Source: an uncultured Bacteroidota bacterium
GTDB taxonomy: Bacteria > Bacteroidota > Bacteroidia > Chitinophagales > Chitinophagaceae
Reading direction: 5' to 3'
Assembly: GCA_903835005.1 (NCBI GenBank)
Contig: CAILLK010000027.1
Location: 43,119-107,118, forward strand
Length of the DNA: 64,000 bases
This document shows positions 10,801-18,988 of this stretch, piece by piece. Under the pieces are notes generated by a model, which ran no database searches, had not been told where the DNA came from, and was given only the letters and a program-made list of their open reading frames with translations. The position numbers were made by a program, and so were the translations under genes. Position 1 is the stretch's first letter. Each line of letters starts with the position of its first letter.

Positions 10801-13800
10801 ATTGCTACAAGTGCAGCTGGATGTGTTAATAATATGACAGGTACAGTACTGGTAACAACTAATCCATTGCCAAATACTTATGGCATCACCGGTGGCGCTG
10901 CATATTGTGCCGGCGCCGCAGGTACCCATATCGGACTGGCCAGTTCAGATATAGGTATTAATTACCAGTTATACATTGGCTCGGTTACATCAGGCACTGC
11001 ATTGGCAGGAACAGGTGGAGCTCTTGATTTTGGGGTTATCGCGCCTATTGGAACCTATAGTGTATCTGCAACAAATGCAACTACCGGTTGTCAGAATGGT
11101 ATGACTGGTACAGTAACTGTAGCTACCAATCCGGTGCCAACAGTATATCCTGTAACCGGCGGAGGCCCTTATTGCGCAGGTGGTACAGGAGTTGCTATTA
11201 ATATGGCTAACTCTGATCCTTCTGCAAGTTATCAGTTATATATGGGTACTGTGGCAGTTGGTCTGACAGTAGCAGGATCAGCCATTCCGGGTACTTTATT
11301 TTTAGGAAATGAGACTGCTGCCGGTACTTATACTGTAGTAGCAAGAAACCCGCTTACAGGTTGTACCTCAAATATGACCGGAAGCGCAACGGTTTCAATA
11401 ATTCCGTTGCCGAATGTATATACAATTACCGGCGGAGGCAATTATTGCACCGGCGGTTCTGGTGTTACTATCGGGCTGAGCGGCTCAGATGCTACCATAA
11501 GTTACTCTCTGATTAAAGGTGGGGTAGCGGTTCCTCCGGCCGTTATAGGTTCTGGTACACCATTTAATTTTGGCCTTGAAACAAACGGCACTTATACGGT
11601 TATTGCAACCAACCCGGTTACCAGCTGTTCTGTAAATATGCTCAGCACCGCTGTTGTGGGTATTAATCCGCTTCCTGGTTTATTTACCATCAGTGCAGGC
11701 GGACATTATTGTGCCGGAAGTGCAGGTGTAAATATTACTCTCAGCGGATCAGCAGTGGGAATAAATTATCAGCTTATGTATGGAGGTGTGCCGGTTGGCA
11801 GCCCGATACCGGGAACATTATTACCAATCAGTTTTGGATCTCAGACTGCTGCCGGAATTTATACAGTTAAGGCTACAAATGCAGTTACTGGCTGCAGTGC
11901 AACCATGACAGGTACGGCTACTGTTGTTATTGATCCGCTTCCAACTACCCAGTTTGTTACTGGTGGTGGCAATTATTGTCCGGGTGGCAGTGGTGTTAAT
12001 GTAGGATTGCTTTCTTCATCAATTGGAACCAGTTATGTTTTGTATAATGGTAGTTCACCTGTTACCGGATCAGTTTCCGGCGTAGGATCAACGCTGCCTT
12101 TCGGATTACAGACTACACCAGGAGTATACACAGTAATAGCTACTGCAGGTTTGCCTACAGCATGTACGAGTACAATGTCGGGTAGTGCTACCGTGGGCAT
12201 TTATGCACTCCCTACCGCTTATAGCGTAGCCGGTGGCGGTAGTTATTGTGCCGGTGGCACAGGCTTGCCGGTATCACTTTCCGGCTCCGACATCAACACT
12301 AATTACCAGTTATTCAATGATGATACGGTAATAGGAGGAATATATTCCGGTAGCGGCTCTGCCATAAACTTCGGTCTGCAGACTGCAGGCGGATCTTATA
12401 TGGTAGTGGCCACAAGTACCACTACCAGCTGCGTTGATACCATGTATGATTCAGCCTCAATTACTGTTAATGCATTACCAATAGTGCAGACAGTGAGCGG
12501 CGGCGGTAGTTATTGTCCCGGTGGTACCGGAGTTAATATTTTACTGGGTGCTTCTGAAACAGGCGTCAATTACCAGTTGTATAAAGGTACTTTGGCAACA
12601 GGCAGTCCGGTACCTGGCACAGGCCTTGGCCTGAACTTTGGTTTGTTTACCGGAACTGGTATTTATACCATCAAGGCTACAAATGCATCTACCTTATGTG
12701 CCAGCAACATGGCAGGCAGCGATACTATCAACCTGTATCCGTTGCCGGTAGTGTATAATGTAACCGGTGGCGGCGGTTATTGCTCAGGTGGTACAGGTAT
12801 GACCATCGGACTGAGTAATTCACAGACTGGTGTTGTTTATCAGCTATATCGCGGCACTTCCATGGTAGGAGTGCCGGATACCGGTACCGGTGCAGCAATC
12901 ACTTTTGGATTGCAAACTGGTGCAGGTATCTATACAATAGTAGCTACCAACCTGACTTCAGGATGTACCAATAATATGTCGGGAACCGCTACTATAGTAA
13001 TAAATGCTTTGCCTGTATCTTATAATGTTACCGGCGGCGGCGGTTATTGTACAGGTGGAACAGGTGTCAATATTGGCCTCAGTGGTTCAACAACAGGTGT
13101 ATCTTATCAGTTAATGAGTGGAGGTGCAACTATTGGTCTTCCGGTAACAGGTACCGGATTAGCGCTTAATATGGGCTGGCATACAGCCCCTGGTAATTAT
13201 GAGGTAGTGGCTACAAAAACCACTACAGGTTGCCAGAGTAATATGCTGGACAGTGTGGCTGTGATTATTAATCCGCTGCCTGCACTATATTCTGTTTCTG
13301 CAAGCAGCTCGAGCTATTGTATTGGCGGTACAGGAGTTACTGTTTATCTCAGCAATTCTCAGCTGGGTGTTAATTATCAGTTATACAGAGGTGCAACCCC
13401 CATAGGTATTTCTATTGCCGGAACAGGTACCACAGCATTGGATTTTGGTCCGGAAACAGTTGCCGGCACTTATACTATTCTTGCTACCAATACATCTACA
13501 GGATGTGTACAAACCATGACGGGCAGCGCTTCATTTACTATTGATGCACTACCTGTACCTTATTCGGTAACAGGTGGCGGCAATTATTGTGCCGGAGGCG
13601 CTGGCGTAAGTGTTGGCCTTGCAGGTTCCAGTACAGGCGTAAGTTATCAGCTGTTCAGAACTGGTATAGTAACCGGAACACCGGTTTATGGTACAGGCGC
13701 ACCAATTACCTTGGGTACTGAAACAAGTACAGGTGTTTATACAGTTGTTGCAACAAATACAACTACCGGATGCATAAGTAATATGGCTGGAAGCGCTACT

Positions 13801-15714
13801 GTGGGTATTAATCCGCTTCCGGATGTATTTACTGCTGGTGGCGGCGGCGCATATTGCACTGGTAGTACCGGTGTAAATATTACATTAAGTGGTTCGGTTA
13901 CCGGTATTAATTATCAGCTGTCGCTGGCTGGCTTGCCGTATGGTGGTGTTACACCGGGCACAGGCCTGGGGCTGACCTTCGGACCAGAAACAACAGCAGG
14001 TACCTACTCAATTACTGCGATGAACACTGCTACAGGCTGTTCAAATACAATGGCAGGAGCACCATCGGTAGCAGTAAATTCACTCCCAGTGGCATTCCCG
14101 GTTACTGGCGGCGGCAACTATTGTCCCGGCGGCACAGGTGTTTCTTTAGGTCTGTATGGTTCTGTAACCGGTGTTAAGTATCAGTTGTATGATGGCACAG
14201 CGGTATCGGGCGGAGCAATGTATGGTACAGGCCTTCCGGTTAATTTTGGTATCAGGACAGCTACCGGAAGTTATTCAGTGGTAGCTACAGATACTGCAAC
14301 CGGGTGTACAATGAATATGACCGGAATGGTAAGTGTAGGAAATTATCCTTTACCTGCAATTTATAATGTAACAGGCGGCGGCAGCTATTGCGCTGGCGGT
14401 ACCGGTGTTAATATCGGGCTCGACGGATCAAACAGCGGCATCAATTACCAACTGATTGCAGCCGGAGGAGCCACAGTAGCTGTTGCTTACGGAACAGGCG
14501 CGGCAGTCAATTTTGGCCCCGAGACAACATTGACAGCCTATACAGTACTGGCAACAAATGCCGTTACTACCTGTAGTGTCAATATGGCCGGTACCGTTTC
14601 TGTATCAGTGAATCCGCTGGTTACACCAACGGTTTCTATAACTTCTTCAAATGGCGATACTGCCTGCGCAGGCCTTACTGCTGCATTCACAGCTTCAATT
14701 ACCAATGGCGGATCAAATCCACTATATATGTGGACTGTAAATGGTATGCCTGCAGGTTCAGACAGTACTATTAATTATGTTCCTTCAACAGGTGATGTTA
14801 TCAATGTATTACTGACCAGCAATGCAGTTTGTGCAACTCCTGATACGGTTAGCAGCTCGATGACCATGTTTGTAATACCACAGTTAACTCCGGCAGTTTC
14901 AATTGCTTCGGCACCCGGCGATATAGTATGCCGTGGTACCAGTGTTGCATTTACTGCAAGTCCGGTAAATGGTGGCTATGCACCTTCCTATGCATGGAAA
15001 AAGAATGGTTTACCTGCAGGTACAAACAGCCCGGTATATAATTATCCACCGGCTAATGGCGATATTATCAGTTGTGATCTCACCAGCAATTACCAGTGCC
15101 GGACTGCTAACACTGTAATGAGCAATGCCATTACTATGGAAGTAGATACGCCGGTTACGCCACAGGCTACCATAACCGTAAGCCCGCTTAATTATATAAC
15201 AAGCGGCGAGGTGGTAACCTTTACAGCAACTATTGCTAATGCAGTAATTGATCCATCTTATCAGTGGATGGTAAACGGGCATTTTGTTCCGGGTGCAACT
15301 TATGCTACGTATTCAGATAACACTTTCACCAACGGCCAGACGATAAAATGTATCGTAATTTCTGGTGGCGGATGTGGTGGTAGCAGGGATACAACCAATT
15401 CGATTCTGTTGCATGTATCGGATGTGGCTGTTCAGCAAATCAATGGTTCAGTGGCAGATATCCAGCTGGTGCCAAACCCTAACAAGGGTGCATTTGTTCT
15501 GAAAGGAACAATGGGTACAGCAATTGACCAGGAAGTGAATATTGAGATTACCAACATGCTGGGCCAGGTAATTTATACCACCAGGAGCAGGACAAATAAC
15601 GGAACAATTAATGAGCAGATTCAGCTCAGTTCTGTACCTGCAAATGGAATGTATATTGTGAACCTGAGGACAGACTCAGAGAATAAAGTCTTCCACATGG
15701 TAATTGAGCAATAG
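4825..15714 (+). CDS. Giant T9SS-exported adhesin-like protein with 15 BIG2-type and 21 novel ~90-residue repeats
   Basis: 3629 residues. Layout: a signal peptide with a long n-region (cleavage after SAFAQ, about residue 40); a glycine-rich domain (about 41-280) with many GGGGG runs resembling the Gly_rich family; 15 BIG2-like Ig repeats of ~73 residues (286-1381; core motif TGVSAGT-TITYT); 21 repeats of ~90 residues (1382-3265; core GGGSYCAGGTGV, then YQLY, then GTYTVVATN-TTGC); three PKD/Ig-like modules (3266-~3535; signature W-VNG); and a T9SS type A C-terminal domain (about 3540-3629; IQLVPNPNKGAF, then GMYIVNLRT). Almost every repeat of both arrays has two cysteines, one near its start and one late. 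Proteins of this build act as surface adhesins or stalk-forming filaments; the ligand is unknown. A bidirectional terminator follows at 15731. Confidence 0.9.
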   Translation: MRSGKLYLLQANVKAILKGFGHKSALLSFSLILLGLSAFAQTTSFTSAGSYTYTVPGGVTSLTVDMAGAQGGSTFSSGALGGKGGRVQATLAVSSGQILYVYVGGTGTNGSGSGVRAGGTNGGGNGFGYGGGGGGMSDIRKVSGAFLAANELLVAAGGGGGGFNYGNSGEIGGYGGGTTGGAGYEGSPAGPNTVYGGAPGTPTAGGAGGTYCAAPAGSAGQGGNAAGGTGYAGGGGGGFYGGGAGCYGGGGGGSSWLLGTGVSSATTTLNYQSGVGYVNITPVLCMSGNSGPSSVCTGSTITLSNSNSGGTWSSSTPSIANVGTGGVVTGYSSGTATISYTIGSCSATTVVTVNQTPTGISGTFSVCMGGTTTLTNGYAGGTWSASPAGIVSINAGTGAITTVSAGSTIITYTLPGGCTATAGFTVNPNPAAIGGPTAVCVGQTITATDGSTGGVWSSSAPTVASIWSGSGLITGMSAGTPNITYTLGTGCYTTSPITVNPGPGTITGTNFVCVGLTTTLGGVSGVGTWTSSNTTLASVVSSTGVVTGVSAGVLTITYTITATGCYSTTPFTVNPNPAAIVGATTVCQGLTTSLTDAATGGLWSSSAPGVATIGSTTGVVTGISGGSASITYSLPTGCIAATAPLGFVVNPTPATIDGGPIPTICPGTTTTLTDATGAGTWVSNNTAVATMAGAVATGVAAGTSTITFTLTATGCATTSVLTVNPNPAAITGTAVVCQGLTTTLADGTGGGTWSSLAPANGSVVSATGVVTGVSGSTTATIVYTLPTGCLNSVIVTVNPLPASIGGSNNVCVGLTTTLTDATGTSTWTSSNTALATVGASTGIVTGVAAGSLTITYTNPANGCVATLPFTVNPTPAAIVGANNVCVAATDALSDATGGGTWSVLAGTGTASVSVSGVVTGLTAGSANILYTLPAGCLYNLPFTINSTPSTPTGASSVCTGLTTTLTGSGGGTWTSSSPSKATVGGGTGLVTGVSAGTTTITYTTSPGSCFAVWPMTVNQTPAANTGAATVCMGSNTTLANSTSGGTWSSVTTAVGTVSVAGVVSGIAAGNTVISYTLPTGCFANTTVTVNSTPAAITGANTVCTGATLSLTSSGGTTWSSSNTAQATVNSSGVVSGVAVGTPTITYTTGTCYVIYPITVNQTPPTIVGSGLLCLGLTTTLTDGIAGGTWASSNTGVATITSGGVITAAGLGNSNINYTLPAGCTTLLVVTVNTQPVAISGAATLCTGATTTLSDGTPGGAWTSSAPSIATIGSGTGLVTGVTAGNVTMTYTMPGSCIVTFPMTINLQPAAITGTVSVCVAGTTLLSDATAGGVWSSSVPTQGSIGSATGILAGIAPGNPVITYTYPGGCTSTVTATVNPQPNVYAITGGGSYCSGGTGVAIALSGVDAGISYQLYNGLAASGSAVIGGGTPVNFGNRTAAGTYTAVATNTTTGCSINMSGSTSVIINPNPFAFSVTGGGSYCAGSTSTLHVGLSGSAGFGAIYTLMLGGVSTGLSIPGTGVLLDFGIQSATGNYTVLGTYTATGCTTTMTGSATISINSSPTVYTVTTLGGTSYCAGGSGVHIGLNSSDAGISYQLYLGGAPSGTPLAGIAGTALDFGLRTTAGTYTVLATNTTTGCNILMSGAPVISVNPLPTLYSVTAPAGTGYCAGGSGLTVGLSGSTLGVNYQLYLNGVSTGPSGLIAGTGIALTMTTTASAGVYTIVATNATTGCIQAMSGSVTIVMNALPTAYNVTGGGAYCATGTGVHIFLSGSQIGVSYQLYNTFGIVTSAVMSGTGGTLDFGAQTVASTYTITATNISTGCTNAMTGSQVITINALPNVYPMSANGSFCFGGTGWDVQVGASDPGISYQLYLGATATGAPILGGGGGGAVDFGNQLIGGTYTVKATNTGTGCSVFMSGSTVVTVNPLPALFTVNGGGSFCVGGAGVNVGLSGSQLTVNYQLYNGSSPVAGGPTAGSGTGLGFGLQTAAGPYSVIATSAAGCVNNMTGTVLVTTNPLPNTYGITGGAAYCAGAAGTHIGLASSDIGINYQLYIGSVTSGTALAGTGGALDFGVIAPIGTYSVSATNATTGCQNGMTGTVTVATNPVPTVYPVTGGGPYCAGGTGVAINMANSDPSASYQLYMGTVAVGLTVAGSAIPGTLFLGNETAAGTYTVVARNPLTGCTSNMTGSATVSIIPLPNVYTITGGGNYCTGGSGVTIGLSGSDATISYSLIKGGVAVPPAVIGSGTPFNFGLETNGTYTVIATNPVTSCSVNMLSTAVVGINPLPGLFTISAGGHYCAGSAGVNITLSGSAVGINYQLMYGGVPVGSPIPGTLLPISFGSQTAAGIYTVKATNAVTGCSATMTGTATVVIDPLPTTQFVTGGGNYCPGGSGVNVGLLSSSIGTSYVLYNGSSPVTGSVSGVGSTLPFGLQTTPGVYTVIATAGLPTACTSTMSGSATVGIYALPTAYSVAGGGSYCAGGTGLPVSLSGSDINTNYQLFNDDTVIGGIYSGSGSAINFGLQTAGGSYMVVATSTTTSCVDTMYDSASITVNALPIVQTVSGGGSYCPGGTGVNILLGASETGVNYQLYKGTLATGSPVPGTGLGLNFGLFTGTGIYTIKATNASTLCASNMAGSDTINLYPLPVVYNVTGGGGYCSGGTGMTIGLSNSQTGVVYQLYRGTSMVGVPDTGTGAAITFGLQTGAGIYTIVATNLTSGCTNNMSGTATIVINALPVSYNVTGGGGYCTGGTGVNIGLSGSTTGVSYQLMSGGATIGLPVTGTGLALNMGWHTAPGNYEVVATKTTTGCQSNMLDSVAVIINPLPALYSVSASSSSYCIGGTGVTVYLSNSQLGVNYQLYRGATPIGISIAGTGTTALDFGPETVAGTYTILATNTSTGCVQTMTGSASFTIDALPVPYSVTGGGNYCAGGAGVSVGLAGSSTGVSYQLFRTGIVTGTPVYGTGAPITLGTETSTGVYTVVATNTTTGCISNMAGSATVGINPLPDVFTAGGGGAYCTGSTGVNITLSGSVTGINYQLSLAGLPYGGVTPGTGLGLTFGPETTAGTYSITAMNTATGCSNTMAGAPSVAVNSLPVAFPVTGGGNYCPGGTGVSLGLYGSVTGVKYQLYDGTAVSGGAMYGTGLPVNFGIRTATGSYSVVATDTATGCTMNMTGMVSVGNYPLPAIYNVTGGGSYCAGGTGVNIGLDGSNSGINYQLIAAGGATVAVAYGTGAAVNFGPETTLTAYTVLATNAVTTCSVNMAGTVSVSVNPLVTPTVSITSSNGDTACAGLTAAFTASITNGGSNPLYMWTVNGMPAGSDSTINYVPSTGDVINVLLTSNAVCATPDTVSSSMTMFVIPQLTPAVSIASAPGDIVCRGTSVAFTASPVNGGYAPSYAWKKNGLPAGTNSPVYNYPPANGDIISCDLTSNYQCRTANTVMSNAITMEVDTPVTPQATITVSPLNYITSGEVVTFTATIANAVIDPSYQWMVNGHFVPGATYATYSDNTFTNGQTIKCIVISGGGCGGSRDTTNSILLHVSDVAVQQINGSVADIQLVPNPNKGAFVLKGTMGTAIDQEVNIEITNMLGQVIYTTRSRTNNGTINEQIQLSSVPANGMYIVNLRTDSENKVFHMVIEQ
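5680..8967 (+). repeat. In-gene array of 15 BIG2-type repeat units (~73 codons each)
   Basis: Inside the giant gene, 3288 bp encode 15 consecutive Ig-like units. Each opens with a VC-G-TTTL strand, has a TWSSS or similar tryptophan strand, a GVVTGVSAGT turn, a TITYT strand, a late cysteine and a closing TVNPxP linker. Units are diverged at DNA level, which indicates an old expansion with little recent homogenisation. Confidence 0.85.
8968..14619 (+). repeat. In-gene array of 21 repeat units of ~90 codons, second repeat type
   Basis: 5652 bp encode 21 units that I do not match to a named domain. Consensus order: xVYxVTGGGSYCAGGTG, VxIGLSGS, GVxYQLY, GTG-xLxFG-QTAAGTYTVVATN, TTGC, MTGSATVxINPLP. 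Unit length varies between 86 and 93 residues. The boundary with the BIG2 array lies at a shared proline-rich linker (NPQP), so both arrays use the same type of hinge. Confidence 0.85.
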
Positions 15715-15730
15715 GCTTAATTGAGTTAAT

Positions 15731-15775
15731 TAAAACAGATGTGCCACACCAGAAAAGTGTGGAACATCTGTTTTA
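15731..15775. terminator. Bidirectional rho-independent terminator
   Basis: The arms AAAACAGATGT and ACATCTGTTTT pair perfectly, with an inner CACAC/GTGTG pair around a short loop. An A-run precedes and a T-run follows, so it can stop both the adhesin transcript (+) and the convergent metalloprotease transcript (-). It starts 17 bp after the adhesin stop codon. Confidence 0.85.
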
Positions 15776-15877
15776 ACTATGGGGTGGGATCAGAACGACC
15801 ACTTATCCCTTTAGTTGATTTTAAATTCAGGCATTGAGGAGCAGGTATATCGGTACTCTATTCTGAAAGGAAGCAAC

Positions 15878-16915
15878 TCAATAGCAACCGCAAGCTCTTA
15901 TTTCCTCTTTTAACTTCTTCTGCCATGCCTCCTGTGTATTGTTTATAGTGCCATGGTTGGTTTCGTGATCATAAAGAATTTCTTCTTTTTCGGCATCCTC
16001 TTCATTTTGTTTCTGCAGGTTTTCAAGTACCCGGTCATAATTCTCTTTGGTGAGTTTTGCAGCCCTTACCGCATTATACAGCTTACAGGCATAGAGGGCA
16101 GTAATATCGAAATGGGTTTGTTCATGGGCAAGTACCCGCTGGTTTTGCTCTGTTTTTCTGAACCAGGACAGGTTGGTGCGGAAATAGGGCGAAATGGTAA
16201 CATCTATCACCAGCTGGCTGTTCAGTGTTTCTCCATGGTACCTGATACCTATGCCGCTCACTGTTGCCGCCGCCTCAGATGGGTTGCTGCCATGCGGACC
16301 CTGGAAATCATTGATCTGTAAAGGTTGTTGGGCGGAATACACAATCTGGTCTTCCTTTTCAGAATTTCGTGCCAGGCTAACGTTCACCTTAACATTTGAT
16401 GAAAGTGCTACATCGCTTTTATTTTCTATCCACCAATCATCAAATTGTTTAAAATCGTTTGCCAGTGCTTTTTTTAGCAATGTTGACAGGTAACCAATGG
16501 GATCGGAACCGGTGCGCGCATTGCCACTGCCTGTAAACTCAACCAGTGCTGCATCACCTGTATAAAATGCCAAGCCCATTTCCGTATTGATTTTCCACTG
16601 GCCTTTTTTTTGTGTTATTTCGCAATACAATTTGGTTATATGCAATATTATTGGTTGCGCCGACTTATTTTGCCGTACATTATTTGCAATAAATGTGCTG
16701 AAACTGGTTGCTGCACCTTTTTTAAATTCCAGATGATCTTCATTCATCCAACCGGCGAATTCACCCTTCTTCAGGTCGTTGACCACTTTACTGACATAAA
16801 ACTGCCGTGGGGAATAACTGAATTTTTCATTTTTCAACTCAATGGTTTTTTTATGCTGAGCATGAACTGCAGGCAGCACGGTAACCAGGCACAAAACAAA
16901 GAGAGGAAGCCTCAT
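15878..16915 (-). CDS. Predicted secreted zinc protease, DUF922-like (HExxH)
   Basis: 345 residues from the ATG at 16915, which directly begins a signal peptide (MRLPLFVLCLVTVLPAVHAQ). An upstream in-frame ATG at 16942 lies in the predicted -7 box and is unlikely. The C-terminal half carries VLAHEQTHFDITALYA, an HExxH zinc-binding motif in the setting of DUF922-type predicted Zn-dependent proteases, followed by a charged helical tail with HETNHG and a CGC end. The N-terminal half is unassigned. Substrate unknown. It is convergent with the adhesin gene and shares its terminator. Protease activity is inferred from the motif only. Confidence 0.7.
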   Translation of the reverse strand: MRLPLFVLCLVTVLPAVHAQHKKTIELKNEKFSYSPRQFYVSKVVNDLKKGEFAGWMNEDHLEFKKGAATSFSTFIANNVRQNKSAQPIILHITKLYCEITQKKGQWKINTEMGLAFYTGDAALVEFTGSGNARTGSDPIGYLSTLLKKALANDFKQFDDWWIENKSDVALSSNVKVNVSLARNSEKEDQIVYSAQQPLQINDFQGPHGSNPSEAAATVSGIGIRYHGETLNSQLVIDVTISPYFRTNLSWFRKTEQNQRVLAHEQTHFDITALYACKLYNAVRAAKLTKENYDRVLENLQKQNEEDAEKEEILYDHETNHGTINNTQEAWQKKLKEEIRACGCY

Positions 16916-16939
16916 GGTTATTGTTCTTTCAATTATAAT

Positions 16940-16947
16940 CAAAGTTA
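16940..16947 (-). promoter_or_regulatory. -7 promoter box (TAACTTTG) of the DUF922-like gene
   Basis: On the minus strand TAACTTTG matches the Bacteroidota -7 consensus TAnnTTTG. Transcription would start near 16933, leaving a leader of about 18 nt before the ATG at 16915. This is the reason for rejecting the longer start at 16942. No convincing -33 TTG is seen. Confidence 0.5.
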
Positions 16948-17080
16948 AGATGAGGCGCTAAGCAGTCTTGTTAATTTTTTCATGCGAGGGTGCATTATTT
17001 TAAGCGTAACAATCCATAACTTTAGGTATTGGAATTGGGGGTTGTGTATTTGGAATTTGGAATTTTGATTTTGGAATTAA

Positions 17081-17115
17081 ACTTTAGACTAGATACTTTA
17101 GACTTACGACTAAAT
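17081..17115 (+). repeat. Heptanucleotide tandem repeat (5 units) upstream of the thiolase
   Basis: Five consecutive 7-bp units: ACTTTAG, ACTAGAT, ACTTTAG, ACTTACG, ACTAAAT. They end 11 bp before the thiolase ATG. Sequence just before (17048-17080) is a looser TTTGGAAT-like low-complexity stretch. Related units occur at 35244-35285 and 39053-39087. Confidence 0.75.
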
Positions 17116-17126
17116 TGATTTTAAAA

Positions 17127-18302
17127 ATGCAGACAGCATATATAGTAGCCGGATACCGCACTGCGGTGGGAAAATCAAAACGGGGTGGTTTTCGTTTTTA
17201 TCGTCCGGATGATCTGGCGGTAGATGTGATAAAAGGATTGCTGGCAAGTGTGCCGCAGCTGGATGCGAAGATGGTTGATGATGTGATTGTGGGCAATGCT
17301 GTTCCTGAAGCCGAACAAGGATTGCAGGTGGGGCGTATAATTGCCAACAGGGCAATAGGCGAGTGGGCGGCAGGTGTAACAATAAACAGGTATTGTGGCT
17401 CTGGCCTGGATGCTATTGCTACTGCCACTGCAAAAATACAAAGTGGTATGGCCGACTGCATTATAGCCGGCGGTACCGAGAGCATGAGCCTCGTGCCCAC
17501 TGCAGGCTGGCGCACTATGCCCAATTATGAGTATGCCAAAGACAACGGCGATTACTACCTGAGTATGGGCCTTACCGCCGAGGAGGTAGCCAAGGATTAT
17601 AAAATAACCCGTGAAGACCAGGATGCGTTTTCATGGCGGTCGCATCAGCGGGCAATTAATGCCATAAAGGAAGGGTATTTCAAGGGCGGTATATTGCCCA
17701 TCAAGGTAAAGGAAATATATCTGAACGAAAAGAACAAAAGGGCGCAAAGGGAAACTATTGTGGATACTGATGAAGGCCCGCGCGCTGATACCTCACTTGC
17801 TGTACTGGCAAAATTACCTGCTGTATTTGCACAGGGTGGTTCGGTAACCGCGGGCAATTCTTCTCAAACATCGGATGGGGCTGCCTTCACCATTGTAATG
17901 AGTGAGCGGCTGATGAAACAGCTGGAGCTGCAACCATTAGGCAGACTTGTGAATTGCGCCAGTGCCGGCGTTGATCCCCGCGTCATGGGCATAGGGCCCA
18001 TTAAGGCTATACCCAAAGTACTGAAGCAGGCAGGTATGAACCTGGAGGATATAGACCTGATAGAGCTTAATGAAGCCTTTGCATCACAGTCGCTGGCGGT
18101 TATCCGCACACTGGGATTGAATGAAGATAAAGTGAACATCAACGGTGGCGCTATTTCTTTGGGGCATCCGCTGGGTTGCACAGGGGCAAAGCTGACAATA
18201 CAGATATTGGGCGACCTGAAACGGCTGAATAAGAAATATGGCCTTGTTACCGCCTGCATTGGTGGGGGGCAGGGGATCGCAGGGATTATAGAACGGTATT
18301 GA
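17127..18302 (+). CDS. fadA: Acetyl-CoA C-acyltransferase (3-ketoacyl-CoA thiolase)
   Basis: 391 residues from the ATG at 17127; an in-frame TTG at 17115 lies within a tandem repeat and is rejected. Thiolase landmarks are intact: the acyl-accepting Cys90 in NRYCGSGLDAI, the NEAFASQ motif, the catalytic His in GGAISLGHPLGCTGA, and the second active Cys in TACIGGGQGIAG. Length fits the family. The enzyme cleaves 3-ketoacyl-CoA with CoA in the last step of beta-oxidation, or runs in reverse in acetoacetyl-CoA synthesis. It stands alone here without fadB- or acyl-CoA dehydrogenase-like neighbours, so the pathway cannot be fixed by context. Confidence 0.93.
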   Translation: MQTAYIVAGYRTAVGKSKRGGFRFYRPDDLAVDVIKGLLASVPQLDAKMVDDVIVGNAVPEAEQGLQVGRIIANRAIGEWAAGVTINRYCGSGLDAIATATAKIQSGMADCIIAGGTESMSLVPTAGWRTMPNYEYAKDNGDYYLSMGLTAEEVAKDYKITREDQDAFSWRSHQRAINAIKEGYFKGGILPIKVKEIYLNEKNKRAQRETIVDTDEGPRADTSLAVLAKLPAVFAQGGSVTAGNSSQTSDGAAFTIVMSERLMKQLELQPLGRLVNCASAGVDPRVMGIGPIKAIPKVLKQAGMNLEDIDLIELNEAFASQSLAVIRTLGLNEDKVNINGGAISLGHPLGCTGAKLTIQILGDLKRLNKKYGLVTACIGGGQGIAGIIERY

Positions 18303-18389
18303 GTCTGTATATTATTATGGTTTATATATTAAAAATGTATAGAAAGACAAATGAAACCCTTTAAGCCTGTTATATAGAATCAATCCACC

Positions 18390-18884
18390 TTATTTCACTT
18401 TTACAAAATGCAGTGTATCGCTGTAGAATGCCGGGTTGTTGAGGTTTTGCCGGATCCGTTCGCGAACGCCGGCGCTGCTGCCCACATGTTTCATCATACT
18501 GTCGGATACTGCTGCGGCGGTTATCAGGTTTCCGGAGGCATTGATATCCAGTATCCTTATGAACAGATAACCATTTGCCGAATCATCTTTATACAACACA
18601 TTCAGGAAGCGGACATTGTTTACATCAGATAACCAGGCATCATACTTTAGTTTTCGTTTCAGTTCATATTCTTTTACGGTTACGAGGTATTGGTTATCGC
18701 CTTTTTGGGTCAGGGTATACAGGTCGCTCTGTTCTTTCTTTTCCTTTTCTTTCCATTTGCCCAGCAGCCGGGCATCTGTTTTGATAACCGCATGGTCGTC
18801 AATAGGATAATTCGACAATTCGCATCCGGTAAGCAGAGCCAGGAATGCTATCAGCAAATTGAACTTCAGAATTGTATGCATCAT
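18390..18884 (-). CDS. Hypothetical lipoprotein
   Basis: 164 residues with a lipoprotein signal: a hydrophobic stretch, then LLTGC as lipobox, with the lipidated Cys at about residue 21. The mature part begins with ELSNYPIDD and has GKWKEKEKKE, then alternating strands and YLFIRILDI, which suggests a small beta-barrel or lipocalin-like fold, but I do not recognise the family. ATG codons at 18884 and 18881 are both possible. It is flanked by the thiolase (convergent) and a REP-like element upstream. Confidence 0.7.
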   Translation of the reverse strand: MMHTILKFNLLIAFLALLTGCELSNYPIDDHAVIKTDARLLGKWKEKEKKEQSDLYTLTQKGDNQYLVTVKEYELKRKLKYDAWLSDVNNVRFLNVLYKDDSANGYLFIRILDINASGNLITAAAVSDSMMKHVGSSAGVRERIRQNLNNPAFYSDTLHFVKVK

Positions 18885-18988
18885 AGTATAAAATTAGCGG
18901 TATTAATTATATCCGGTACTATTTTCAGGAAATTTATAGTTTCATTATCAATGCCCAAATCACCCCAGGCAGAAAAAACATGGACCAT

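Noticed and set aside
5680..14619. CRISPR array
   Set aside because: The regular repeats are protein-coding Ig-like units of 73 and 90 codons in one open frame; there are no short identical repeats with unique spacers and no cas genes.
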